Shown piece after piece: positions 24,794-34,009 of a DNA stretch of 64,000 nt. The position numbers and the translations under genes are program-made. Below the pieces are notes generated by a model. It saw only the letters and a list, made by a program, of their open reading frames with translations. It made no database searches and was not told the DNA's origin. Numbering within the stretch: position 1 is the stretch's first letter; the number at the start of each line of letters is the position of its first letter. Source of the stretch: Azolla caroliniana (taxonomy: Eukaryota; Polypodiophyta); NCBI GenBank assembly GCA_043228905.1, contig JBHGNT010000010.1, positions 6,758,001 through 6,822,000 of the forward strand, read 5' to 3'.

Positions 24794-25237
24794 CTCAAAT
24801 AGAGTTCAAACCCATAACCTTATAATATACAAGTCAAGGCCTTACCATTATATAAAATATTATTTTCATTTATTATTTCACCTAGATTCGAGAACTTCTC
24901 AGAATAATCTAGAAAATTTAGGAATAATCTAGAATAGTCAGGAACATTCTAGAAAGCTCGGGAATACTCCTGAAGGCCCTATAAATAGAGGCATATTACA
25001 ATAAATTGTCCCCATATTCCTAGACGTTAGGTAAATCAAGTAGTTGCTATTGATCAAATCAAGTCTATTGGCAACATTCTCGACTAGTTCCTAAGTACGG
25101 TCACTTGGACTATATCCTAGTAAATCCACCAAATAATAGAGCTTGTTGCGAACAATCTTGGAATCAAGGATAGCAAAAACTTTGTACTCTAGTCCATATT
25201 CAAGTTTGATAAGCGGTGGAAGTGGTGTATTACCATT

Positions 25238-25341
25238 TGTCAAAGAAAACGTGCGGAAGCGTTAGACAGAACCGGCTCAGCCGGATAGCAACAGAGAATA
25301 AGAGGTTTAATGGAGAAGCTTAATACACAGAGAGTATACGC

Positions 25342-25377
<36 letters not shown>

Positions 25378-25658
25378 AGAACATAAACTCAATTCAAAAT
25401 AAGTCTAAAACTCTGTCCATACAATGTGCTATAACATCACTATTTATACAAAGTCCATAAAGGACTGTCAGCAGTATTGACAGGTACTTCAATGCTCATA
25501 TGAGCGACTGACACTAACTACGAGACAATGATTACCTAGTAGTCTAGGTTACTACTAGGCTTCCGGTTCCCGCTCGAATCTGACTCATCCTTCCGAATGC
25601 CGATTTGACTCAAGCTTATTCAGCCGATCCGGATCCGGTTGAGCTTGCTTGCTCAACA
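25238..25658 (-). mobile_element. Solo LTR, copia-like
   Basis: A 421-bp segment begins TGTCAAAG and ends CTCAACA. It is absent from the homologous position at 45450-45465, where the host sequence is continuous. It is flanked by ccatt (25233-25237) and ccgtt (25659-25663), a 5-bp target duplication with one mismatch. It holds a GA microsatellite near 25347-25377. The strand is assigned because the minus strand begins TGTTGAG like other copia LTRs here. Unequal recombination between two LTRs is the usual origin of such solo LTRs. Confidence 0.8.
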
Positions 25659-25663
25659 CCGTT

Positions 25664-25918
25664 TGTAATAGAAATTACTTGGCATGGTTCTAAGAGAGAA
25701 TTGTGAAATACTGGATGTATCCATAATTGCTTGGCCAAATCAACCTCTTCTAAAGTATTTCTCGTCCTCGGCCACAATCCGAATTCGAGAAGAACATCTA
25801 TCCTTCCGACGTCTTGCTCTTATTTTTGACATGATTCTCTTCAACCAATAACATTGATTGGAAGTCGAAGAATGATGGTGGGTTTTCTCTTATAAAAAAT
25901 GTTGTCCTTATTGGGTTG
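25664..25918. other. Flank between the solo LTR and Copia-1
   Basis: The first 50 bp continue the dispersed repeat family. The rest is unassigned AT-rich sequence ending in the target duplication ggttg (25914-25918). Confidence 0.5.
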
Positions 25919-26538
25919 TGTTGAAAAACAGTGCTCGGCCACAACCGAGGAATAGGATCAACTCACAGAAAACGGGAAATACAAAGTGCACGGGGACAAT
26001 AGAGAGAAAGGTACACTGGATATTTTACGTGGAAAACCCTAAATGGGAAAAACCACGGGAGTCCTCAAACTCCAACTATCACTATGAACAGGGATGTACA
26101 CTGGTGAAGCTACAAGGCAACAACCTTGAGCTCACTGTCTTCGCCACAGGCGGCGGTAATACACAGAGGCAACGACCTCTTCGTCTCTCTCTCTCTCTCT
26201 CTCGGCTGCTCTCACTTCGCATAAAAATGAGCAACAACAACAAAACTGTTTGCCCTAAGTCATATTTATACACATATGACTTTCGGGCTATTTACAAATA
26301 TGGCCTCAAGGGCCCTTGGCAAACATATTCACAAATATGTCCCCGCATCCGGATCTCTCTCCGGGTACATTCATCATCCGGCTCCGTAGCCGGGGTCTTC
26401 GTCATCCGGCTCCGTAGCCGGGTCTTCGTCATCCGTCTCCGTAACCGGGCACTCTTCATCCTCCGGTTCCGTAACCGCAACCGGGCTTGCCGTCATTCAT
26501 CTCCGGACATCCCATCCGGAGGGACCGAAATCCCAACA
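25919..26538 (-). repeat. Copia-1 3' LTR
   Basis: 620 bp, TGTTGAAA to CCCAACA on the plus strand. It contains a (TC)n run near 26184-26203 and a CCGGCTCCGTAGCCGGG motif repeated about four times near 26375-26475. A 232-codon plus-strand frame begins inside it but is simply LTR sequence, repeated in the partner LTR. Confidence 0.95.
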
Positions 26539-26549
26539 AACTCCCCCTT
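26539..26549 (-). promoter_or_regulatory. Copia-1 polypurine tract
   Basis: The minus strand reads AAGGGGGAGTT directly before the 3' LTR, the expected plus-strand primer of reverse transcription. It overlaps the stop-codon end of the polyprotein. Confidence 0.85.
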
Positions 26550-29500
26550 CACTTCGGCATGGGATGTCTCTCCAATCCGATCCTCTTCCGGCATGCTTCC
26601 AGCTTGTCGGGTGTGAGCACCTTGGTCAGCATATCCGACCCGTTCTCGTCCGTGTGGACCTTCGTCAGCACGAACTCCTTGTCTTCTATCCTTTCCCGGA
26701 TCCAGTGGTATCTACGCTGGATGTGCTTCGTCCGGGAGTGATAGGCCGCGTTCTTCGCAAGGTGGATGGCACTCTGACTGTCGCAGTAGAGTCGGTACTC
26801 CTCTTGCCGGATACCGAGCTCTCTAATGAAGTCCTTCATCCATATTATTTCCTTGCCGGCTTCAACAGCCGCCATGTACTCCGCCTCCGTGGTTGACAAC
26901 GCAACCTTCTTCTGCAGCCTCGACTGCCACGAAACAGCTCCCCCTGCATACGTCATCACATACCCTGATGTGGACCGGCTGGTATCTGCATCAGCCGACA
27001 TATCCGAATCGGTAAAGCCGTCGAGTTCGGGCTTACCGGAGCCGAATCGGAGGCACACGTTTGCCGTGCCCTTCAGGTATCGGAGTATCCACTTGACCGC
27101 GTTCCAGTGCTCCTTGCCGGGATTGCTCATGTACCGGCTCACCACTCCGACTGCGTATCCTATGTCCGGTCTTGTACACACCATAGCGTACATCAAGCTT
27201 CCGATGGTAGAGGCATATGGTACTTTCATCATGTCCTCTTTCTCAGCCTTTGTCTTGGGGCTTTGCTTGCTGGACAACTTGCAGTTTGCCGGGAGAGTTG
27301 ATCCGACCGGTCTTGCTTCCGACATGTTGAACCGGTGAAGCACCTTTGTTACGTACTTCTCCTGTGACAGCCACAACTGCTTCTTCTTCCGGTCTCGGAT
27401 GATGTGCATCCCTAGTATTTGCCTCGCCGGACCCAGGTCCTTCATTGAGAAGGTTCGGTGAAGTGCTTTCTTCAGCATCCGTATCTTGCCCTGGTCCCGT
27501 CCGACGATCAACATGTCGTCCACGTACAGGAGGAGTATTAGAGAGTCTCCTCCTTCGAACTTCTTCACAAACACGCAGTGATCGGACTGCGTTTTGTGGT
27601 ACCCTTCGTCGGTCATGAAGGAGTCGAACTTCCGGTACCATTGCCGGGGAGCCTGCTTCAGTCCGTAAAGGCTCTTCTTCAACCGGCATACCAGGTGCTC
27701 CTTCCCTTTCTTCTCGAATCCTTCCGGTTGCTGTATGTAGATCTCTTCTTCGAGGTCACCGTGAAGGAATGCCGTCTTCACGTCCATCTGTCCTACCTCG
27801 AGGTCCATGCTTGCCGCTATGCTCAGCACCGTCCGGATGGAGGTCATCTTCACTACCGGGGCAAATATCTCGTCGAAGTCGACGCCCTTCTTCTGCTGAA
27901 ACCCCTTCACCACGATCCTGGCTTTGTATCTCGGGGGATTTCCGGCATCTCCCGGTTTCAGCTTGAACACCCACTTGTTTCGAAGTGCCCGCTTTCCTTT
28001 CGGCAACTCCACAAGTTCATATGTGTGGTTCTCATGCAGGGAATCCATCTCGTCCTGCATGGCACTCAACCACCTGCGGCTCTGGGTGTCATGCTTTGCT
28101 TCTTCAAAGCTCTCCGGCTCCCCCTCGTCGGTTAGCAGCACGTGCTCTGGTTCCGGAAATCTCCGGGGGGCCCTTCTCTCTCTTAGAGGATATCTCCGTT
28201 CCGGAGCTTCGGTAACCGGTTCTCCCGATTCTTCTTCATCCGAATCCATTTCGGGATTGGGGCCGGTTCCGGTATCATTTTCATCTTCTTCGGCCGGTTC
28301 TGTTTCTTCACCATCTTCGGCCGGATCCTCGAGTGCTAACCGGTCCCTTGCCGGTCGGGACTGCTCCTCGTAGAGTTGATCCTCACCGGTCGACTTGGAG
28401 CTCTTCATCTTCTTCTCCGACTCCCAGTCGGCGAGTGTCTTGTTCTCCATGAAGATGATATCACGACTCCGGAATATCTTCTTGTCGACCGGGTCCCATA
28501 CTCGGTAGCCGAACTCGTCGTCGCCGTATCCGAGGAATATGCATGGCCGGGTCTTAGGATCTAACTTTCCTCTCCGGTCCTTTGCCACATGCACGTATGC
28601 GAGACACCCGAACACCTTCAGATGCCGGTAGGACACTTCCTTACCGGTCCACACTTTCTGCGGCGTGTCTCCGTCCAAAGGTACTGAGGGTGATCTATTT
28701 ATCACATACGTCGCCGTCGACATTGCCTCAGCCCAAAATCCCTTGGGTAATTTCGCATGTGCTAGCATACTCCGGACCCTCTCCATTATGGTCCGGTTCA
28801 TCCTCTCGGCCAGCCCGTTCAGTTCCGGCGTCTTCGGCACAGTAAACTCGAGCCGGATTCCCTTCGAGCGACAGTACTCCGCGAACTGCCCCCGGTATTC
28901 CCCTCCGTTATCCGCTCGTATCGCTTTCAGCTTCTTGCTGGATTCTCTTTCCACTCTCGCGTGGAGTTCTTTGAAGACGGACAATACTTGGTCCTTTGTC
29001 TTCAACGGTGCCGTCCACAGCTTCCGGCTGTGATCATCAATGAATGTTACGAAGTACTGGGCTCCGCCATGTGACTTCGTTTCTACCTGACACACATCAG
29101 TGCGTACCAACTCCAATGGTACACTACGTCTCGTCGGTGGCCTTGAGTGGAAGGAGGCTCGGTTTTGCTTACCGGCCAGGCAGTCGGTGCACTTCTCCAG
29201 GTGCACATGCTTCACTGGAATAAGGTTGTCTTCTGCAAGCCTCTTCATCCCCTTCTCACTCATGTGGCACAGTCTCTTGTGCCACAGCTCTCCGGCAGTG
29301 TCGGCTGCCACGTTCAGCTCCTCCGGACATAGCCGGGAATTCATCAGGTACAGTGTATTGACCTTCCGGGCCCGAGCCACTATCAGGTTCCCTTTGCTGA
29401 ACTTCATGACACCGTTCCGGATGCTACCCGTGTAGCCTTCATCATCTAGCCTCCCGGCCGAGATCAGGTTCAATCGGACCTCCGGAACGTGTCGAACATC

Positions 29501-30622
29501 CTTCAGCAGCATCTTGCATCCGGTTGATGTCATCAGCCACACGTCTCCTATGCCGGCAATCCGGCATGTGCCTTCATTTCCCATCCGGACACAGCCGTGC
29601 TCACCGGCTGTGTAGGATGAGAAGTATTTCTTCTCCGGGGTCAGGTGGAACGACGCTCCGGAATCGACCACCCAGGTCATCTCTTCACCGGCAAGGTTCA
29701 GCTCCGTCTCTTCGGTAATGAGCATTATCTCTTCTTCACTTGCCGCGAGTGCCGTCGTTCCTTTCCGGTCCTGCCCTCGCCAATCCGGACCTCTCCGGTC
29801 CGTGGCTCCCCGGTATGCACCGTTTCTCTCCGGTGACTTCTTCGAATCGGTGTCGTCGGATCCGTTGTCCTTTCGGTAATGCCGACAATTCTTCCGGAAG
29901 TGCCCCGGCTTCCCACAGTGGAAGCAGGTGGGTCTTCCTCTTGACTGCGACCGGGTCCCCGACTTCTCCCGTCTCTGCGGACTCCGGTTCCAGTGTCTTC
30001 CCCATTCCGATTCGGTAAGCAGCATCTTTGGATCGGAAACCGGTTCTTTATCTCTCCGACGCGCTTCTTCGTTCAAAATGCTTGTCTTTACCGTTTGTAG
30101 AGACAAGTTATCTTCGGTGCAGGAGGTGCTGAGAGTCACCACCAAGTTCTCCCAGCTTTCCGGCAATGTACACATCAGAATGATGGCTTGCATTGCATCC
30201 TCCAACGGGAACTTGATCGCCGCAAGCTGGTTCACGAATCCCATGAACGTGCTCACGTGTTCCACCATATTCTCGCCGTCCCGGTACTTGAGGTTCACTA
30301 TCTTCCTCATCAGGGAGGTCCGGTTCAACGCATTCTTCCTCTCGTAGAGGCCCGACAGCTTCTTCCACATCTCATATGCGTTGGTGTCGTTCGCCACATG
30401 TTGTAGGACGCTTACATCGACATATTGCCGAATCGTCGCTACGGCTTTCCGGTTCAGGAGCTTCCACTCCGACTCTATTACTCCCTTGGGTATCTCGGCA
30501 TTGTCGATCGGTTCGTACAGGTCTTGGACGATGAGAAGGTCTTCCATCTTTATCTTCCAGTCGGCGTAGTTCTGTGAGTTCAACACCATCATGCCCGGAG
30601 GCCCACTACCGCCGCCTTCCAT
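26549..30622 (-). CDS. Copia-1 gag-pol polyprotein
   Basis: One uninterrupted frame of about 1,357 residues. The start is taken at MEGGGSGPPGMMVLN, just inside the primer site; upstream codons belong to the LTR and primer region. Order and approximate residues: gag (10-200, NYADWKIKMEDLL); CCHC knuckle CFHCGKPGHFRKNC (233); aspartic protease VVDSGASFHLT (320); integrase zinc region LWHKRLCHM...CTDCLAGK (445-480); integrase core with FIDDHSRKLW, DNGGEY and NGLAERMNRT (527-606); reverse transcriptase with SLYGLKQAPRQWYRKF and LLYVDDML (1033); and RNase H (STTEAEYMA, YCDSQSAIHLAKN) ending DMLTKVLTPDKLE. Every catalytic motif I can check is intact. The order PR-IN-RT-RH is diagnostic for Ty1/copia. 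Confidence 0.96.
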   Translation of the reverse strand: MEGGGSGPPGMMVLNSQNYADWKIKMEDLLIVQDLYEPIDNAEIPKGVIESEWKLLNRKAVATIRQYVDVSVLQHVANDTNAYEMWKKLSGLYERKNALNRTSLMRKIVNLKYRDGENMVEHVSTFMGFVNQLAAIKFPLEDAMQAIILMCTLPESWENLVVTLSTSCTEDNLSLQTVKTSILNEEARRRDKEPVSDPKMLLTESEWGRHWNRSPQRREKSGTRSQSRGRPTCFHCGKPGHFRKNCRHYRKDNGSDDTDSKKSPERNGAYRGATDRRGPDWRGQDRKGTTALAASEEEIMLITEETELNLAGEEMTWVVDSGASFHLTPEKKYFSSYTAGEHGCVRMGNEGTCRIAGIGDVWLMTSTGCKMLLKDVRHVPEVRLNLISAGRLDDEGYTGSIRNGVMKFSKGNLIVARARKVNTLYLMNSRLCPEELNVAADTAGELWHKRLCHMSEKGMKRLAEDNLIPVKHVHLEKCTDCLAGKQNRASFHSRPPTRRSVPLELVRTDVCQVETKSHGGAQYFVTFIDDHSRKLWTAPLKTKDQVLSVFKELHARVERESSKKLKAIRADNGGEYRGQFAEYCRSKGIRLEFTVPKTPELNGLAERMNRTIMERVRSMLAHAKLPKGFWAEAMSTATYVINRSPSVPLDGDTPQKVWTGKEVSYRHLKVFGCLAYVHVAKDRRGKLDPKTRPCIFLGYGDDEFGYRVWDPVDKKIFRSRDIIFMENKTLADWESEKKMKSSKSTGEDQLYEEQSRPARDRLALEDPAEDGEETEPAEEDENDTGTGPNPEMDSDEEESGEPVTEAPERRYPLRERRAPRRFPEPEHVLLTDEGEPESFEEAKHDTQSRRWLSAMQDEMDSLHENHTYELVELPKGKRALRNKWVFKLKPGDAGNPPRYKARIVVKGFQQKKGVDFDEIFAPVVKMTSIRTVLSIAASMDLEVGQMDVKTAFLHGDLEEEIYIQQPEGFEKKGKEHLVCRLKKSLYGLKQAPRQWYRKFDSFMTDEGYHKTQSDHCVFVKKFEGGDSLILLLYVDDMLIVGRDQGKIRMLKKALHRTFSMKDLGPARQILGMHIIRDRKKKQLWLSQEKYVTKVLHRFNMSEARPVGSTLPANCKLSSKQSPKTKAEKEDMMKVPYASTIGSLMYAMVCTRPDIGYAVGVVSRYMSNPGKEHWNAVKWILRYLKGTANVCLRFGSGKPELDGFTDSDMSADADTSRSTSGYVMTYAGGAVSWQSRLQKKVALSTTEAEYMAAVEAGKEIIWMKDFIRELGIRQEEYRLYCDSQSAIHLAKNAAYHSRTKHIQRRYHWIRERIEDKEFVLTKVHTDENGSDMLTKVLTPDKLEACRKRIGLERHPMPK

Positions 30623-30638
30623 TTTCTGTGTTACCGTC

Positions 30639-30650
30639 GCTCTGATACCA
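30639..30650 (-). promoter_or_regulatory. Copia-1 primer-binding site
   Basis: The minus strand reads TGGTATCAGAGC, three bases from the 5' LTR end; it is complementary to the 3' end of initiator Met-tRNA as in most plant copia elements. Confidence 0.9.
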
Positions 30651-30653
30651 GTT

Positions 30654-31273
30654 TGTTGAAAAACAGTGCTCGGCCACAACCGAGGAATAGGATCAACTCA
30701 CAGAAAACGGGAAATACAAAGTGCACGGGGACAATAGAGAGAAAGGTACACTGGATATTTTACGTGGAAAACCCTAAATGGGAAAAACCACGGGAGTCCT
30801 CAAACTCCAACTATCACTATGAACAGGGATGTACACTGGTGAAGCTACAAGGCAACAACCTTGAGCTCACTGTCTTCGCCACAGGCGGCGGTAATACACA
30901 GAGGCAACGACCTCTTCGTCTCTCTCTCTCTCTCTCTCGGCTGCTCTCACTTCGCATAAAAATGAGCAACAACAACAAAACTGTTTGCCCTAAGTCATAT
31001 TTATACACATATGACTTTCGGGCTATTTACAAATATGGCCTCAAGGGCCCTTGGCAAACATATTCACAAATATGTCCCCGCATCCGGATCTCTCTCCGGG
31101 TACATTCATCATCCGGCTCCGTAGCCGGGGTCTTCGTCATCCGGCTCCGTAGCCGGGTCTTCGTCATCCGTCTCCGTAACCGGGCACTCTTCATCCTCCG
31201 GTTCCGTAACCGCAACCGGGCTTGCCGTCATTCATCTCCGGACATCCCATCCGGAGGGACCGAAATCCCAACA
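30654..31273 (-). repeat. Copia-1 5' LTR
   Basis: Same length (620 bp) and, by eye, the same sequence as the 3' LTR, implying a recent insertion. It ends at the target duplication GGTTG. Confidence 0.95.
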
Positions 31274-31282
31274 GGTTGAACT

Positions 31283-31657
31283 TGTTGGAACTAGTTGTCA
31301 ACAGCTGAACAAATCAGCACTCTCAGTCGAAGATCTTTGTAACACTCAATCAATAACCGAGAGGAATAACAGATTGAAGAAGACAAAGAAAACTTAGACA
31401 TGAGACAAGATCAAGTAATGTATGCAACAGTGAGAGAAGAAAGATTTAGGCACACCAAGATGTAATTGTGTTATTCTCAGAGTTACAATAACACAATATA
31501 CAAAATGTACAACCACCTAAAACTAGGTTACAAGAGTTAGTTTAAATACCAAATGATTTATGGCAACTATCCTTTCCACTATTTACATAAATAGACTAAA
31601 ACCTAGTATGTCCAATAGGACAGTGTGAATACGGCCATTATACACCTGTATTCAACA
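31283..31657 (-). repeat. Probable 3' LTR of the copia relic
   Basis: A 375-bp segment starts TGTTGGAA and ends TTCAACA on the plus strand. It lies where the 3' LTR of the minus-strand copia relic (31880-33262 plus 44284-44893) is expected. No second copy is present in the window, because the relic is cut off at 44893, so the borders rest only on the terminal TG/CA and its position. Confidence 0.5.
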
Positions 31658-31879
31658 CTCCATCGTAATGGGCATATATAACAAAAATCTGTAAACAAGA
31701 TGAACAAAAAATACAAATTTATACAAGGTTGTCGGACAAGTCCAAATCAGCAAAATATGGGATTAGAAGGCCAAATCGGCCGGGGCCGGAAGAGATGAAG
31801 CCGAATCTCGAATTGTTGATGTTGACTGTCTGAAACCATCCTGAATGTCCGACTCAATCAGACTGTTTCTTTGTTATGC

Positions 31880-32095
31880 CCATCTAGTGTTGATGGGATC
31901 GAAACCGATCCACCAGAAGACACTTGGTCATCCCATCTGTGAACATTGTCGGCTGTAGGTATCTTCTTGAGGCTGATTTTCCTAGAAATGATGCGGTTCC
32001 GAACAAAGTGATATCTCACGTCAATGTGCTTTGAGGCATTGTGTTGAACCAGATTTTTTGATAGAGCGACAACACCCTAATTTTCAACAGGCATT
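31880..32095 (-). pseudogene. Copia relic: RNase H C-terminus
   Basis: The minus strand encodes VALSKNLVQHNASKH then IDVRYHFVRNRIISRK...KIPTADNV, the conserved end of copia RNase H. It is separated from the rest of the RNase H region (32610-33262) by LINE-like sequence. No continuous gene remains. Confidence 0.75.
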
Positions 32096-32099
32096 GTAT

Positions 32100-32560
32100 C
32101 ATGGCATGGGACAAATGTGGATGCTCACACTTCACACATTATACTACACATGTTGCACCTAACTACAAAACCATATTCTTTACGGAACGGGGAAATTGTA
32201 CACATTGATACATGTTAGAGCCCATACCATTATCTGCCATTCGAACCATTGCTTCCATGAGACTTAGCTCACATGCATTGCGATGTGAGATAGGGCGTTG
32301 GGGCACAAGTGATGAGAGTGGTCGGCTATGCACACTTTGCCCTAAACAAGTTCGTGAGTCTGAGTATCACACTTTGATACAATGCTCTGCCTTTGATCAT
32401 ATTTAACCATGCTTTCCACATCTCTTCGACCGAGCCCAATCTTTGCATGAATTCCTCTCACAACCACAATGTGCACTCTCGATTGTAACATTCATTGGTA
32501 AAGTTCTTGAACATCGAGAGTCACTACTCACTTTCACAAAATGTAATATTTTTGGTCTCA
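32100..32560 (+). mobile_element. LINE-type reverse transcriptase 3' remnant
   Basis: Plus-strand frame 32212-32406 encodes RLSSHALRCEIGRWG and then CTLCPKQVRESEYHTLIQC. This C-x2-C...H...C finger and the preceding LSSH.LR.E.GR phrase are characteristic of the end of LINE reverse transcriptases. The frame has a stop and continues decayed to about 32530. It lies between two halves of the copia RNase H region, so it probably inserted there. No poly-A tail or target duplication could be fixed. Confidence 0.55.
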
Positions 32561-32609
32561 TAGGTCATATTTGACCTCCGAAGAGGATAATATAATCTAT
32601 CTTCTTGAA

Positions 32610-33262
32610 TCTTGTCACAATGCATATCTCTATCTTGATCACCACTCATGTTGTTCGTTGGACTCACAAGCAAGTCCTCGATCATATTCCGCAAAATCAA
32701 CTTCAATACTCAACAAAAGTTGACTTGTCGAAACGTGTGCAGTGTGCACTAGCCGACCGAGCCATAAGGCCTCTTTCACCACGTTGGGCGCGACTACATA
32801 TTCGGTCTCAATTATTGACATAACAGTGCATCCATGAAGTTTCGACTTCCATGAGATTGCTTAATTGCCGAATTTAAACCAATATCTGGTTGTCAATTTT
32901 CGATTGTCCCCATAGCCGGCAAAGTCCGAGTCGATATAACTGACTACGCCTGAAGTATCATTCGGGCCGAATAGGATGCCATAGTCTTTTATGCCCACTA
33001 GGTATCTGAACACATGCTTTACTGTGTTCCAATGCGATCGATCAGGATTATGCAGGAATCTGCTAACGACTCCTACGACATGAGCAATGTCAGGCCGTGT
33101 CACAACCATCGCGTACATCAAGGAGCCGACTATCGGTGCATATAGTACCAACTTCATATCTTCCCCCTTCGGAAGTCTGGATGTCAGACAGTCTCACTGA
33201 GATAGTCGAAGACTAATTGGGAGCGGGGTTGAAGAAGATATGGCTGATTGCATGTTCAACGT
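32610..33262 (-). pseudogene. Copia relic: end of RT and start of RNase H
   Basis: The minus strand at 32861-33157 encodes PIVGSLMYAMVVTRPDIAHV, then SRFLHNPDRSHWNTVKHVFR and SYIDSDFAGYGDNRK, the connection and RNase H of a copia polyprotein. At 32639-32821 it continues with ETEYVVAPNVVKEALWLGRL. Stops and frame changes are present. The 5' end is cut at 33262 by Gypsy-1; the missing upstream part resumes at 44284. Confidence 0.85.
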
Positions 33263-33992
33263 TGTCGTAGTGTGAATCACACACTACGTGAAATATGTAA
33301 AATACTATATCTAATTTAAAGTACGTATAATAAATAAAATAAACTATTAAAAAATATTTATTACATGCATAGGGCAAGATTCAAACCGTATACCTCCACA
33401 TAGACAAACCCCAACCTTACCATTGTACTAACTTATCCTAAGTGTTTTAAATATAGATTTAATACGTATAAGACCTTTATTTACGCCTACCTTTATTAAA
33501 AGGTAAGTCATGCATTTTTTTTAGAATGCGTGAATACTTTATTTATAAGAAAAATGTACACCAATAAAAAATGACTCATGCACATCTGACGAGCGTGAGC
33601 ACTATATTTAGGAAATAAAAGCATAGTGTAAAAAGGCAACTCATGCACATTTAGTGTGCATGAACACTTTAGAAAAAGCATGAAGCTATGCTTAGCCTCT
33701 TCCATCCTTATATAAGGAGGAGAGAATGATGTATGGGGGTTGTTGATTATTTTACAAGGGTTGATTAATATAATATATTTGTGGGATTCACGAATTTGCT
33801 AACTATTTTTCACTCTTAATCTGAGTACTCACTAATACACTATACTCGTGGGATTCACGAGTTTTTCATATATTTCTTTCTTACAATATATTTCATATTC
33901 TTAATTGCCTTAGAATTTTCTTTTCTCCTAGTCCAAAACCTCAGTGGTTCTCACCCGATTCACGCAATGATCCGGAGCCAAAAGGCACGACA
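33263..33992 (+). repeat. Gypsy-1 5' LTR
   Basis: Begins with a short palindrome (GTAGTGTGAATCACACACTAC). It contains a TATA-like element (ccttatataaggagg near 33708) and three near-repeats of the phrase (g/c)actcatgcaca around 33570-33660. The end is set at ACGACA, complementary to the start TGTCGT. Confidence 0.88.
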
Positions 33993-34009
33993 CAAGTGGT
34001 GAATCCGAC

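Larger units (their letters stand above)
23740..25718 (+). repeat. Dispersed repeat family, copy 1
   Basis: The segment from about 23744 (cacccgaagctggccgcatac) matches 44893-45498 in the same orientation. Shared landmarks are cccgaagctggcc, cactcattgatt, caccacaacgagcctccatcac, gatcccaaaggatacctaacctct, actctagtccat and aattacttggcatggttctaagagagaa. Copy 1 is longer for three reasons: four tandem 197-bp units instead of one, about 370 bp of LTR-like sequence with a TATA box near 24982 (24800-25190), and a solo LTR at 25238-25658. No coding frame is present. The original element type is unknown. Confidence 0.8.
25919..31273 (-). mobile_element. Copia-1: complete young Ty1/copia retrotransposon
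   Basis: A 5,355-bp element on the minus strand. It has two 620-bp LTRs (25919-26538 and 30654-31273) in which I found no difference by eye. It has a perfect target duplication GGTTG (25914-25918 and 31274-31278), a Met-type primer site (30639-30650), a purine tract AAGGGGGAGTT next to the 3' LTR, and one open gag-pol frame. Everything needed for transposition appears present. The coding part is rich in CCGG and in G/C at third codon positions, unlike Copia-2, so the two come from different sublineages or methylation histories. It landed 9 bp from the LTR of an older copia relic. Confidence 0.96.

Noticed and set aside
25918-26616. 232-codon plus-strand frame
   Set aside because: It lies in the Copia-1 LTR and recurs in the other LTR; no protein family, composition of LTR regulatory sequence.
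27578-29435. Several 100-185-codon plus-strand frames
   Set aside because: Antisense shadows of the GC-rich Copia-1 polyprotein.
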